64,000 nt of DNA from CAZJJK01 sp964546285. Its GTDB lineage: Bacteria; Spirochaetota; Spirochaetia; Treponematales; Breznakiellaceae. Location: NCBI GenBank assembly GCA_964546285.1, contig CAZJJK010000003.1:22646-86645 (forward strand), given 5' to 3'. A program made the translations under genes and the position numbers. Of the stretch, positions 8,356 through 17,351 are shown one piece after another; the stretch's first letter is position 1, and the number at the start of each line of letters is the position of its first letter. Below the pieces are notes generated by a model. The model worked only from the letters and a program-made list of their open reading frames with translations. It did no database searches and was not told the DNA's origin.

Positions 8356-10686
8356 ATGTATCGATTCGGCGTTTGCCCGGGTCTCTGTGTAATTTTCCTC
8401 TGTTTCGCGTTCGCCTCCTGCGGCGATAACGCTTCCTTTTACGGTGGCGGCGCAGCTTATGGCGTTAGCGCGCAGCTTAATGGCCAGTCTCTCCAAAACA
8501 ATGTTATACGCTCAATCGATATGATACATTTAGTAGTGGAATCGGATGACGCTTCCTCTAGCGCTAAGAGGTTTTTGGAAGCCGTTTTTGTCGATTCCAA
8601 GGATCGTCCCGTCGCCGAACCCGTTGAGTTTTATGAAGCTCTCGCCGCCGGTTCCCGGTCCTTAGGTTCTGGCGCCCGCCTAGTGGATAATATCGGTGAT
8701 AGACTGGATTCTTTTTCCCCGCCTCAGGGTTTAGCGCCTGGGTATTATCAGCTGAGGATTAGGATCAGCGATGATATAAATCCTTTATTTGAAAAACGCT
8801 TTGAATGCTACTATTTGGGTGAAGCGCGGCTTGTCTTGGACCAAGTCCTATCCTATCCGCCCGGCCCCTATCCTTCTATGGGCAAACCTTTGTATCCGGT
8901 AGGCATGTTTTTTCTGCTCCGCGCGGATATTGACGTTGATCCCCGCTTGGACCCCTATATAGTATGGAGCCTTGGCGATAAGGTAATAGGCGGGGGCTTG
9001 TTGTCAAAAGGCGCTGACCGGCTCCTATGGCTTCCGCCTATGCTCGGCGGTTTTCATCATCTGAGCGCGAAATTATATCCCAGCGCGCCGCGGTCTGACG
9101 GTAAATTACCGCCTCTCGCCGATGAGGCCGCGCTAAAAATAACTACTTCCCCTGATGGTGTTTTCACAGCGCCGCTCAAGCCCGAATCGCCCTATTTAGC
9201 CTGGTATCCCCTGTTGGGGAACTTAGGCGACGCGGCCGCTTCAAATAGAGGCGGGGCGGAAGCAGGCGCGTTAAAAGCGGATAGCGATAGGGACAGCGTT
9301 TGGCTTCCCACTCTTTCTTCTTACGGTCTGGCTGTAGGAATGGATAGGTCTTATAGCGCTTACGCGATCGCCTCGCCGGCTGTGGATGGATATCCGCGGC
9401 CGTTCCGTTTGGAACTGCGGGCTATGCCGACACAAAGCGCCGCTAGTCCGGCTCTGCTGCTATCGGCCGCTTTCCCGCTGAGCGACGGGTACGCCCAATT
9501 CGCGCTGAAGCGCGATTATGGGGCTGTATCGCTTTGGGCTAAAATTGGGGCGAGCCGCGTTATTGAATTAAGTGTACCCCTTCTTAACACCGAAACACCA
9601 ACGGATTTATGTATCGATGTAGATACCGATCGCCTCGGCGAGGCGCTCTATATCCGTCTCGCGCTTGATGGCAGGGAGACTGAGGCCGTTCGGGTTGAGA
9701 CGCGGTCCAGATGGCTAGGCCAAGGAATTATACGCTTAGGCGGAAGAACGCTCGCGTCGGAAGACGCGCCGCTTTATCACGCTCCTTATGATGACAGCTA
9801 TCGCGCCGAACGCGATAATGAAGACGAGGCCAGCGTAATAAATTCTGGGACAGCGGACGCTGGGTCTACCGTTGCTGGGGCGGAGATACAGCCAGAAGCT
9901 CCCCTTAGCGAAGCAGAGAGCGGGATAGATCAACCGACGGTTCCAATTCAGCCATCAGACGTATTCGCCGAGGCTGTTTACGACGCGCTTGCGCCCAGCG
10001 AAGCCGAGGTGGAGCCAGCCGAAGCTGATTTTCCCGGAACTGAGTCTTCCGGAACTGAGTTTCTCGAAGCTGAGTTTTCCGCAGAAAAGCTAGTCTCGGT
10101 TGATACTTTTGATCCGCTTTTCAATGAATCCAGCGACGATACCTTTTTTACTAGTCCCAATGAAGCTTTTGAGACGCTTCCCGGTACCGAGGCGGATACC
10201 ATTAACGGTGAAGCCTTCTCTTCGGCGCCTTTTTTCGGAGAAGATGAATTTGATATGGCTTTCATAGAAGGCGAAACTAAGCTGGAGACGCCCGAAAATG
10301 ATGATCTTGAGGAAGGCGAGGCACCAGAAGCCGACGACGCTTCTCATACTGATGAGCTTAGCGAGCAGGTTGCTAGTGAACTGGCCTTAGTTGCTGGCGA
10401 AGACAGCTCTTTGCCTGCCGATAGCGATATAGGCCCCTCCTTGGAGCCAGCCGAAGCGCAAAGCGAAGACAGTATGAATATAGAAACGGAGCTTGTCAGT
10501 CTTGACGCCCTCCCTCCCAGTAGAGCGGACCCTATAGGCCAAACCGAGGACTTTTTTAAGGACGACAGCGAGACTTCACGAGAAGCGGAATTTCATACTA
10601 TTATTGAAACCCTAAGCCTTCGTATGATGGAGCCTGGTTTCGCCGCGCCAACCCTTATAATGGAAACGGCTGAGCCGGGGCGCTAA
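8356..10686 (+). CDS. large putative lipoprotein with acidic low-complexity C terminus
   Basis: 776 residues, unknown function. The signal peptide ends in lipobox FASC (Cys near residue 22), so membrane attachment at the cell envelope is likely. Residues of about 30-480 are beta-rich; the region around 280-480 (from LAWYPLLGNLGD through GLAVGMDRSYSAYAI to WLGQGIIRLGGR) has the feel of a LamG/concanavalin-like sandwich, but this is tentative. From about residue 480 to the end the chain is very rich in Glu, Asp, Ala and Ser with imperfect short repeats (e.g. FPGTESSGTEFLEAEF), likely disordered. Its stop lies 4 bp from the convergent htrA stop. Confidence 0.75.
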   Translation: MYRFGVCPGLCVIFLCFAFASCGDNASFYGGGAAYGVSAQLNGQSLQNNVIRSIDMIHLVVESDDASSSAKRFLEAVFVDSKDRPVAEPVEFYEALAAGSRSLGSGARLVDNIGDRLDSFSPPQGLAPGYYQLRIRISDDINPLFEKRFECYYLGEARLVLDQVLSYPPGPYPSMGKPLYPVGMFFLLRADIDVDPRLDPYIVWSLGDKVIGGGLLSKGADRLLWLPPMLGGFHHLSAKLYPSAPRSDGKLPPLADEAALKITTSPDGVFTAPLKPESPYLAWYPLLGNLGDAAASNRGGAEAGALKADSDRDSVWLPTLSSYGLAVGMDRSYSAYAIASPAVDGYPRPFRLELRAMPTQSAASPALLLSAAFPLSDGYAQFALKRDYGAVSLWAKIGASRVIELSVPLLNTETPTDLCIDVDTDRLGEALYIRLALDGRETEAVRVETRSRWLGQGIIRLGGRTLASEDAPLYHAPYDDSYRAERDNEDEASVINSGTADAGSTVAGAEIQPEAPLSEAESGIDQPTVPIQPSDVFAEAVYDALAPSEAEVEPAEADFPGTESSGTEFLEAEFSAEKLVSVDTFDPLFNESSDDTFFTSPNEAFETLPGTEADTINGEAFSSAPFFGEDEFDMAFIEGETKLETPENDDLEEGEAPEADDASHTDELSEQVASELALVAGEDSSLPADSDIGPSLEPAEAQSEDSMNIETELVSLDALPPSRADPIGQTEDFFKDDSETSREAEFHTIIETLSLRMMEPGFAAPTLIMETAEPGR

Positions 10687-10690
10687 GGGG

Positions 10691-11947
10691 CTAATTAAAG
10701 AATTCGGCTCGATCAGCCAAACTGACATCCAATGTAATCTTCTTACCGTCCCTTAATAGTTCAAACTCCACCACTTCATTGGGCTTATTGTCCTCCAGCG
10801 CGGAATAGAGATCAGCTAGACTCGCTATAGTCAAACCATCCACCGATGTAATGATATCGCCGCCCAGGTAAATGACGGAGGACCCATAACGGACAGGTTC
10901 ATCACCTTGCTTGATGCCGGCGCTCTCGGCGTACCCGCCGCGTTGAACCCGTGATACGAGAAGGCCGGAAGAAACAGGCAGTTTCGCGTAACGCACCAAG
11001 GCCGGGAATAGTTGAACCACTGTCGCGTCTATCCAGCCGCGGCGAACCCTGCCGTATTGCATAATCTCAGCGACTACTCGTTTCGCCGTATTCACGGGCA
11101 CGGCGAAGCCAATGCCGACCGAGCCGCCGGAAGTGGAATATATCATGGTATTGACGCCGATAAGCTTTCCCTGCGCATCCAGCAAGGGACCGCCTGAATT
11201 GCCGGGATTGATGGAAGCATCGGTTTGGATCATATCGCGGATGATATTGTTGGTCGAAGTCTGGATAGGTCGACCTAGGCCGGACACTATGCCAACCGTT
11301 AAGGTTCTTTCCAGCGCGAAGGGGTTGCCGATAGCGAGTACCTTCTGGCCCACACGCAAACTACCGGATTCTCCAAAGGGTATGGTCGTGAGTTCAAGCT
11401 CTTTTGGGGGGTCAAACTTAACGACGGCTAAATCATTCTCTGGGTCAGTACCCACTATAGAGCCCTCAAACTGCTGGCCGTCAGCCAAATTGATATACAC
11501 CTTATACGCGTCCTCTATCACATGATTGTTGGTAAGAACATAGCCTCTTGTGTCAATTATGGAGCCGGAACCCGATCCGCCTTCCTGCGGCACTGGCTCC
11601 AAAAACCAGTTGATCGCCATGGTTTCCGTGGTGATATTGACGACGGCGCTGTTATAGAGCTCGTACACCCGAATATTTTCCAGCTCGTCGCTGGTATACC
11701 CGACTAGGTCGTCAGTCAAGGTCAATTCTGGCGTGGGGACGGGGGCGGCTGTGGTTCTGGCGCCGCCGTCGGCGGAAACGGCGGTTTCCAATTCGCTTTC
11801 AGACGAATTAATAACAAGAGTCTCATTCGCGGCGTGAGAGCGAGAGTTTCGGGAATCCAGATAATGCCAACCCAAAACCAAAGCGCCAACGACTAAAGCG
11901 CTTAGGAGGGAAGAGAAAATAACTTGACCGCGGCTATATAATTTCAT
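10691..11947 (-). CDS. HtrA/DegP-family trypsin-like serine protease with PDZ domain
   Basis: 418 residues. An N-terminal membrane anchor (about residues 8-30) places the protease in the periplasm. The catalytic triad is visible as His142 (TNNHVIEDA), Asp172 (ENDLAVVKF) and Ser251 (INPGNSGGPLLD). A single C-terminal PDZ domain follows (about residues 315-405), with GLLVSRVQRGGYAESAGIKQGD and a hydrophobic GGDIITSVDG segment. The role is degradation or chaperoning of misfolded envelope proteins under stress. I chose the ATG at 11947, which has GGAGAGGA upstream; the alternative TTG two codons earlier is less likely. A -10-like TATTAT lies upstream. Confidence 0.95.
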   Translation of the reverse strand: MKLYSRGQVIFSSLLSALVVGALVLGWHYLDSRNSRSHAANETLVINSSESELETAVSADGGARTTAAPVPTPELTLTDDLVGYTSDELENIRVYELYNSAVVNITTETMAINWFLEPVPQEGGSGSGSIIDTRGYVLTNNHVIEDAYKVYINLADGQQFEGSIVGTDPENDLAVVKFDPPKELELTTIPFGESGSLRVGQKVLAIGNPFALERTLTVGIVSGLGRPIQTSTNNIIRDMIQTDASINPGNSGGPLLDAQGKLIGVNTMIYSTSGGSVGIGFAVPVNTAKRVVAEIMQYGRVRRGWIDATVVQLFPALVRYAKLPVSSGLLVSRVQRGGYAESAGIKQGDEPVRYGSSVIYLGGDIITSVDGLTIASLADLYSALEDNKPNEVVEFELLRDGKKITLDVSLADRAEFFN

Positions 11948-12044
11948 AAACAATCCTCTCCGCTAAAGATAATACAATGTCGGCGGCCCTGACAATAAAG
12001 CGGATAGCGGCCGTATGCGCCAAAAGTGAAGCCCACCGTTTCTA

Positions 12045-13034
12045 TCATACGTCCAGACCGATGGCCGCTAGGCCCTCACTGACAAGCCTTTCAAGATCGG
12101 CGAAGCCGCCTCCTTGGCTCATCACGTTCGATTCCGACGGCGCCGTCTGGACGATACGCTCGGCCGCGGCTTTAACGCAAAGAGAAAACGGCGAATCGGG
12201 ATAAAGCGAGACCGCCGGGCGCCTTTGAGCAATGGATGAAATTAGGTGCTCATCAAAGGGTAGATAGGCGGAATACTCTATTTCCAAGGCTAAATATCGC
12301 CAAGCTAGCTTGCGTAATTGGGCGCAGATTCGCGCGTCATCAGCGCCTCTCCCTCGGTTTATTACCACTCGTGGCCTCAGCTCCTGAAGGGCGGCGATAG
12401 TTTCAGCGGCGCGCGGCGACGAGCTTTCCGCCAAGCGCTGATACAGGGTCCGTATGGAATCAGCGGAGCCTTCAAAGTGGATAGCGGCAAAATCCGTAAT
12501 TACGCGCCGTTCCAAGCTCTTTGGCGGAAAAGCGCGATATAAGGAGCGGAATAGAACGCTTTTTAGCAAGCCGTAGGCGTTTAAAATCGATGTAATTTCA
12601 GGAATGATAACGATTACCCCTGAGTTGGAACATAGAAATAGGTCAACGACGTTGGCGGACGATCCCGATCCGAGATCCAAAATTATATAATCCGCCTGGA
12701 GCCGTGCTAGCTTTTTGACTATTTTGTTTTTCGCGGCATAGCCATAATTAGCGGCGCCAGGCAGCAAATTGTCACCGGGGATAAAGAAAAGTTTAGGCTG
12801 CCCCGTTTCCCTAAGCAGCGCCTCCATGGAGTTCTCCGTTCGGTTGGTTATCGAACTCAGACCAGAGTAGCGGTTTTTAATTCCTAATAACGTATGCAGA
12901 TTTGACGCCCCAAGATCAAGGTCCGCGACTATAGTCGTTTTTCCGGAAGCGGCTAACATGAGGCCTAAATTCGCCGATACCACGGTTTTTCCGACGCCAC
13001 CCTTGCCCGAGGCTATAGGAATGAGCTTTGCCAT
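12045..13034 (-). CDS. MinD/ParA-family P-loop ATPase (FlhG-like)
   Basis: 329 residues. Deviant Walker A GKGGVGKT with signature Lys11 and Lys16, switch I region ADLDLGASNLHTLLGI, and Walker B-like YIILDLGSGSS place it among SIMIBI ATPases of the MinD/FlhG group, which position division sites, flagella or chemosensory arrays. No flhF, minC or minE is adjacent, so the cargo is open. The C terminus (from about residue 295) contains a polar segment and ends in GLAAIGLDV, possibly an amphipathic membrane-targeting helix. The start is a clean example of a leaderless gene: TTGCGG, 17 bp, TATCCT, 7 nt, ATG, without Shine-Dalgarno. Confidence 0.88.
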   Translation of the reverse strand: MAKLIPIASGKGGVGKTVVSANLGLMLAASGKTTIVADLDLGASNLHTLLGIKNRYSGLSSITNRTENSMEALLRETGQPKLFFIPGDNLLPGAANYGYAAKNKIVKKLARLQADYIILDLGSGSSANVVDLFLCSNSGVIVIIPEITSILNAYGLLKSVLFRSLYRAFPPKSLERRVITDFAAIHFEGSADSIRTLYQRLAESSSPRAAETIAALQELRPRVVINRGRGADDARICAQLRKLAWRYLALEIEYSAYLPFDEHLISSIAQRRPAVSLYPDSPFSLCVKAAAERIVQTAPSESNVMSQGGGFADLERLVSEGLAAIGLDV

Positions 13035-13041
13035 GAATCAA

Positions 13042-13070
13042 AGGATACACGGTCGCGCGCGTATCCGCAA
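13042..13070 (-). promoter_or_regulatory. leaderless promoter of the MinD-like gene
   Basis: On the minus strand, TTGCGG, 17 bp, TATCCT, then 7 nt to the ATG at 13034. The same -35 sequence and spacing occur before the gene at 30064. Confidence 0.6.
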
Positions 13071-13142
13071 ATTTTTCTATCGCGGGAATGGGGCTTGTCT
13101 AAAAAGTGCCCTTCCGCCATAAGCGAGATCTTTCCGGCCCTC

Positions 13143-13171
13143 TTTACAATTCCACCGAGCTTTGGTATTGT
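13143..13171 (+). promoter_or_regulatory. promoter of rpmB
   Basis: TTTACA, 17 bp, TATTGT. The expected leader of about 60 nt contains the GGGGAC/GTCCTC pairing segment and a good Shine-Dalgarno (AAGGAAGG) before the ATG at 13240. Confidence 0.5.
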
Positions 13172-13239
13172 CCTTTTTACCGAATAACGAATTACGGGGA
13201 CCCCCGGTAGCGGTGTCCTCTTAGCGAAGGAAGGTTCCC

Positions 13240-13431
13240 ATGTCTCGTCAATGTGATATTTGCGGTAAGCGTACTATAAGCGGAAACAAGGTAAGTCACG
13301 CCAAAAATCATTCTCGGCGGACCTGGAAGCCGAATTTGGTTAAGGTTAAAACGGAAATTCAAGGTAGCGTTATTACTGTGAAGCTGTGCGCTCGTTGCCT
13401 TAAAAGCGATTATATAACGAAAAAAATCTAA
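13240..13431 (+). CDS. rpmB: 50S ribosomal protein L28
   Basis: 63 residues, component of the large ribosomal subunit. The N terminus has RQCDICGKR and the C terminus CARCLKS, giving the two CxxC pairs of zinc-binding (C+) L28 paralogues. The middle NHSRRTWKPNLVKV is the usual L28 basic core. Shine-Dalgarno AAGGAAGG precedes the ATG. It is monocistronic here, with its own promoter. Confidence 0.97.
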   Translation: MSRQCDICGKRTISGNKVSHAKNHSRRTWKPNLVKVKTEIQGSVITVKLCARCLKSDYITKKI

Positions 13432-13476
13432 GGGGCCAAGCCATTTCAGCGCTGACTGGCAGCGGTCGGCGCGGTC

Positions 13477-13505
13477 TTGTCCAGATTCCGGTTCGGGATT
13501 AAAAT
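13477..13505 (+). promoter_or_regulatory. leaderless promoter before the GTG at 13511
   Basis: TTGTCC, 17 bp, TAAAAT, then 5 nt to the GTG start. There is no Shine-Dalgarno. Confidence 0.55.
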
Positions 13506-13510
13506 AACTA

Positions 13511-14110
13511 GTGGCCGATCCTGAATTAGTTAGAACTCTTGATTATATCCTCAATCGTTGCGATAAAAACGCCGTGGAAGCGATAGCCGCCGCGGTTATT
13601 AGACGTAAACGCGATTTAGCCTTATTTGGCGCTTCAAAGATATCCAATCCCCATAGCTGGGCAAAAAAAACGTCACAACTTATAGGAGACAACGCCGGTT
13701 TCGGACTGGCGAGCGTTAAGCGTATGGTGCGCGAGGCGGCCGCCGGAATGTTGCGGCGCGAGGCTCCAGAGTTAGGCGAGGAGCGGATTAACGAGCTTTT
13801 AACAGAGTGGGTGGATGGCGCTCATCAAGAAGGGGCTAAAAAGAACGGATCTCGTCAAAAAGCCGCTAAGGGGAAAGCGTTGGACGGTTCCGCCCTTGCC
13901 TTGATGGTTGATCAATTTGTCGCGTATTCGCGGGGAGAATTGAGCGAAACTGAAGATAAGCGATTACGGGAGGAGATGCCGGATTGGCCGGATCGTTATT
14001 GGAATAGCTTTACGCCAGCTTTGCGCGACGCGATATCGGCCTTTGTTAAAGGTAAGATCGATGATACGGAGTATAGCCAACGGGTCCTGGCTGCCCTAGA
14101 GTCCTATTAG
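13511..14110 (+). CDS. conserved-looking protein of unknown function
   Basis: 199 residues starting at GTG, 5 nt after a -10 box. I do not recognise a family. It is soluble and mostly helical, with a Lys/Arg-rich linker around residues 115-130 (GAKKNGSRQKAAKGK) separating an N-terminal helical half from a C-terminal half that contains PDWPDRYWNSF. No membrane segment or signal peptide is seen. It precedes a PAS histidine kinase by 7 nt and is probably cotranscribed with it, so it may be a partner or output of that sensor. Confidence 0.65.
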   Translation: MADPELVRTLDYILNRCDKNAVEAIAAAVIRRKRDLALFGASKISNPHSWAKKTSQLIGDNAGFGLASVKRMVREAAAGMLRREAPELGEERINELLTEWVDGAHQEGAKKNGSRQKAAKGKALDGSALALMVDQFVAYSRGELSETEDKRLREEMPDWPDRYWNSFTPALRDAISAFVKGKIDDTEYSQRVLAALESY

Positions 14111-14117
14111 GGGAAAA

Positions 14118-15242
14118 ATGAATCAAAACGAAGTTCTCTTTACTCCGGATATTCGCGCTGACGATGCTATGATTGAGGCGCAGCGTCAGAAAATAACGCG
14201 TTCCTCAATGTTTCCCGTAATAGACGAGCTTCCTATCCAGCTGGTTGTCCTGAATAGTAAACGGCAACTTGTATTTTATAATCAACAGGCTGGAACCGTA
14301 TTCAAGAAAAAGGAAAGCGTTTTGGGGAAACGTCTTGGCGAGGCTTTGGACTGCGTCCATTCCTGTGATAGCCCAGAAGGCTGCGGTTTTGGGCGTTTGT
14401 GCCGCTATTGCGGCGCGGCGAGAAATCAAGCCGCGGCTTTAAACGCTTCGTACGGCTCTGAAGAATGCGTAATCATTAGAAAGAACGACGGGCGGACCGA
14501 GCAACTGGACCTTATGGTATGGTCTCGTCCTCTGCTACTTGAAGGCGAAGAATTCATTTTGTTTTATATGAATGATATGACAGCGCGAAAACGTCACGCT
14601 ATCATAGAGCGTATTTTCCTTCATGATATCTTGAATACGATCGCGTCTGTTTCGTCGCTTCTGGCTTTAGCCCGAGAGGAAGGCCTGCCTTCCTACTTTG
14701 ATTTGGCTCAGGAGGCCGCGGATCTAGCGGTGGAGGAGATTCAAGCGCATCGATGGCTAAAGGATGCCGAGTATGGGGATTTAAGGCCAAACGTAAACCG
14801 AGAGAACCTTAAAGCGCTTGTGGAGGCTGTTATAGCGCCTCAGAAGAAAATCGCTTCTTCTCGCGGTATAACGATGGAAACGCGGGTGGAGAACCAAGCT
14901 TTCTATACGGACTCGGTCCTGCTGAAGCGGGTTTTGCATAATCTAGTCAAAAACGCCATAGAAGCCAGCTCCGCCGGCGATATTGTTCGGGTGCGGGCTC
15001 TTGTCCAGTCTGAGTCCGAGGAAGAAAAGCGATATGTTGGAATCAGTATAAGCAACCCAAGCGTTATAGATGATGAAAAAATGGCTCATATGTTTAAGCG
15101 CTCGTTTTCCACGAAGGGGCGGGACCGCGGGCTTGGGACCTATGCCGCGCGTTTATTTGTGGAGGATGTTTTAGGCGGCCAGATTAAGGCTGAAAGCGGG
15201 GAGGGTATGGGTACGGTTTTTACCGTTCTCTTGCCAATATGA
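14118..15242 (+). CDS. sensor histidine kinase with cysteine-cluster PAS domain
   Basis: 374 residues, soluble (no membrane segment). An N-terminal PAS domain (about 35-155) carries an inserted cluster of five cysteines (79, 83, 89, 95, 98) and His81, in CVHSCDSPEGCGFGRLCRYC; such an arrangement suits a metal, Fe-S or redox centre. The kinase core follows: H-box FLHDILNT (about residue 175), N-box LVKNAIEAS and G2 region RGLGTYAARLFVE. The G1 box is degenerate (SISNPSVID instead of DxGxG). Shine-Dalgarno AGGGG precedes the ATG. No cognate response regulator is adjacent; the unknown gene just upstream is the only partner candidate. Confidence 0.88.
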   Translation: MNQNEVLFTPDIRADDAMIEAQRQKITRSSMFPVIDELPIQLVVLNSKRQLVFYNQQAGTVFKKKESVLGKRLGEALDCVHSCDSPEGCGFGRLCRYCGAARNQAAALNASYGSEECVIIRKNDGRTEQLDLMVWSRPLLLEGEEFILFYMNDMTARKRHAIIERIFLHDILNTIASVSSLLALAREEGLPSYFDLAQEAADLAVEEIQAHRWLKDAEYGDLRPNVNRENLKALVEAVIAPQKKIASSRGITMETRVENQAFYTDSVLLKRVLHNLVKNAIEASSAGDIVRVRALVQSESEEEKRYVGISISNPSVIDDEKMAHMFKRSFSTKGRDRGLGTYAARLFVEDVLGGQIKAESGEGMGTVFTVLLPI

Positions 15243-15255
15243 TAAACAACCCGCT

Positions 15256-15275
15256 TAGTGTCCCGAAGCTTATGG
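15256..15275 (+). repeat. solo copy of the TAGTGT..AAGCTT element end
   Basis: TTAGTGTCCCGAAGCTTATG begins 14 bp after the stop of the histidine kinase gene. It matches the ends of the inverted-repeat elements at 52810 and 55329 over GTGTCCCGAAGCTT. No inverted partner is visible before the PASTA gene, so it is a solo or truncated copy. Confidence 0.45.
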
Positions 15276-15309
15276 TCTTAAGAAAAAACGTTACCCCATT
15301 ACCGGCGAA

Positions 15310-16329
15310 TCAGGGTAATTCTTCCCTTTTCTCCATTCTGTTTAAGGCTGTTAAGGTTAATACCGTTCCTCTAGGCAGACGATACGGAACCGAGAATTCT
15401 CCGCCGGGGTGATCAGCGTCGTAAAGACGGCGGCGTTCGCCGTTTGGCAGCATCGCGTCCAATTTGAGAGCTAAGGCATAGGGATACTCAGGCAAACTAG
15501 CGCTAAATACGCCAAAAGCCTCTTCCTCAGTCAGGTCTGATGGCATGGTCACTTCTATGGCTACACGAGTTCCCAAGTCTATAACGCTTTGCCCAGCGGG
15601 ATCTTGGCTCATAACAGTTTCCGGTTTTTCCCCCGCCAGCGCTGGTCTGATTCCGACAGTAAAGCAAACCCCAGCTTCCGATAAGCGATCAATAGCGTCA
15701 ATATAGGGTAGCCCGACAATATCGGGTACCTTAAATTTTTCCTTACCCGAACCCCGACTGACAATGAATTCCAAGGCTAGCGGTCCAACAACATCGGTCC
15801 CCGCTGGCGGGTCCTGTTCCAAGATCGTTCCCGCTGGTTCCGGCGAGAATTCATACATAGGAGGGTCTTTGACGCTTAAAAGCGGCTTGGCGCTGGTTGA
15901 GAATAATGCGCTAAGCTGTGACTTTACATCGTCAAAACCGCGGCCGACAAAGTCTTCTATTTTTTCAACCATTAAACCGCGGCTGACGACAAGTTTAATA
16001 CGCCGACCGGCTTTAACGATAGCGCCAGACTGGGGTTCTTGATCTAAAACGATGTCTTTGTCCTCGGCGTTTTGTGAATATCGAAGCTGGAGACGCGGAT
16101 ACAATTCCTTGGCTTGGAGTTCAAGCAAAGCCTCTGTCAATGGTTTGCCAACAACATCTGGGACAAGGCTTTGTTCGGCTCCCCTGATAGCGAGAAAAAA
16201 CACCAGAAGCGCGGCTAGGCCAACTACGACCACAAGGGAGAAGGACGCGAGTACAAAGAGCTTTAAACGAGAAGCGGCGAGGTTTTCCACCTCGGCTGTA
16301 TCCGGTAAGGCGGAAAAGCGTTTAGACAT
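15310..16329 (-). CDS. membrane-anchored protein with three PASTA domains
   Basis: 339 residues: a short cytoplasmic N terminus, one transmembrane segment (about 24-50, LFVLASFSLVVVVGLAALLV), then three PASTA repeats outside. They begin at VPDVVGKPLTEALLEL, IEDFVGRGFDDVKSQL and VPDIVGLPYIDAIDRL. PASTA domains bind peptidoglycan fragments and normally sit on Ser/Thr kinases or penicillin-binding proteins; here there is no kinase or transpeptidase domain. The last 80 residues form a separate tail. The gene overlaps fmt by 8 nt and is the third gene of a def-fmt-PASTA operon. Confidence 0.88.
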   Translation of the reverse strand: MSKRFSALPDTAEVENLAASRLKLFVLASFSLVVVVGLAALLVFFLAIRGAEQSLVPDVVGKPLTEALLELQAKELYPRLQLRYSQNAEDKDIVLDQEPQSGAIVKAGRRIKLVVSRGLMVEKIEDFVGRGFDDVKSQLSALFSTSAKPLLSVKDPPMYEFSPEPAGTILEQDPPAGTDVVGPLALEFIVSRGSGKEKFKVPDIVGLPYIDAIDRLSEAGVCFTVGIRPALAGEKPETVMSQDPAGQSVIDLGTRVAIEVTMPSDLTEEEAFGVFSASLPEYPYALALKLDAMLPNGERRRLYDADHPGGEFSVPYRLPRGTVLTLTALNRMEKREELP

Positions 16330-17350
16330 GATTTACCTCGTTTCGCCGAATATCCGCGCTTGCGCCTAAGCGCGTCGCCATAAAACCAGGGGCTCCATTT
16401 AGAAAAACGCGCCAATCAAGCGCTTTCTTCCCGCCATATTGCAGACGTTTGATAGCAAGAAGAGCATTACCCGTTTGTACCAAGATACCTTCCGTTTTGT
16501 CTATGCCCGCGATAGTTCCAGGCGGCGGAGTAGCGCCGGATGAGCTTTCCGGGTAAGGCGCGCTTTCTAAAACGAACAATATACGGTCGTTATGGTAGCT
16601 GAAGGCTAGAGGCCATGGCGTATATGCGCGGACCTGAGCGTCAATTCGTTTAGCGCTGAGATTCCAGTCTATCAAACCATCGTCTTTAGCGATACGTCCA
16701 CAGTATGTGGCGGCGGCTTCATCCTGAGGGTACGCTTGTTCTTTTCCAGCCGCGATCATAGTAATTACGCTAACTAAGAGTTCGGCGCCGCGCTGGGCCG
16801 CGATAGCGCTCAAAGAGGCCGTAGTTTCGCGGCCTGACAGCCTAAGTTTTTCCCGCAAAAGTATATCGCCGGAATCCATGGCGGCCGCCAAGCGTTGTAC
16901 GCTAATGCCGGTTTCTCGCTCACCGGCTAGAATGGCGGCTGGAATGGGTGTAGCGCCTCTATAACGAGGGAGCAGGGAGGGGTGGAGATTGATTCCCCCT
17001 TTTGGGAATAACGCCAAAAAACGGGGGCCGAAAATTTTGCCATACGCGACAGAAACCAGCAGATCCGGCCGTAAAGCGGCGACCGCCTCTCTCGCGGCGC
17101 TGTCAAGCTTTATCGGTTTTAATACCGAAATTTCGGTTTTCCCCGCCGCGATTAGCTCTGATGAAAGAGCATAAGCGGCCCGCGCTACCGGTGTAGGCTC
17201 CAGCTTGCCTGAGCGTCCCTTTGGCGTATCGGGATTGCTCAGGACCCCTATAAGTTCGATAGGGGAATCGGGTTCCGAACTGGAGTTTCTTGCCAAGCGC
17301 TCCAGACTTGGTACGGCCAGCTCTGGACTGCCGGCGAATAAAACCCGCAC
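16322..17350 (-). CDS. fmt: methionyl-tRNA formyltransferase
   Basis: 342 residues. It transfers the formyl group of 10-formyl-THF (the product of Fhs) to initiator Met-tRNA. Catalytic marks are GINLHPSLLPRYRGATPIPA (Asn, His and the SLLPRYRG loop) and MDSGDIL. The N terminus MRVLFAGSPELAVPSLERL is typical. The C-terminal tRNA-binding domain is present. It follows def by one base, the usual pairing of formylation and deformylation, and overlaps the PASTA gene downstream. Confidence 0.97.
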   Translation of the reverse strand: MRVLFAGSPELAVPSLERLARNSSSEPDSPIELIGVLSNPDTPKGRSGKLEPTPVARAAYALSSELIAAGKTEISVLKPIKLDSAAREAVAALRPDLLVSVAYGKIFGPRFLALFPKGGINLHPSLLPRYRGATPIPAAILAGERETGISVQRLAAAMDSGDILLREKLRLSGRETTASLSAIAAQRGAELLVSVITMIAAGKEQAYPQDEAAATYCGRIAKDDGLIDWNLSAKRIDAQVRAYTPWPLAFSYHNDRILFVLESAPYPESSSGATPPPGTIAGIDKTEGILVQTGNALLAIKRLQYGGKKALDWRVFLNGAPGFMATRLGASADIRRNEVNHV

Positions 17351-17351
17351 C

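Noticed and set aside
8308..8496. 62-codon minus-strand frame over the start of the lipoprotein gene
   Set aside because: Antisense to a well-supported signal peptide and across the alr promoter region; no homology pattern.
13150..13170. Possible further copy of the AAGCTT element near rpmB
   Set aside because: Only about 14 bases resemble it (ACCGAGCTTTGG), the TAGTGT part is missing, and the stretch is explained by the rpmB promoter.
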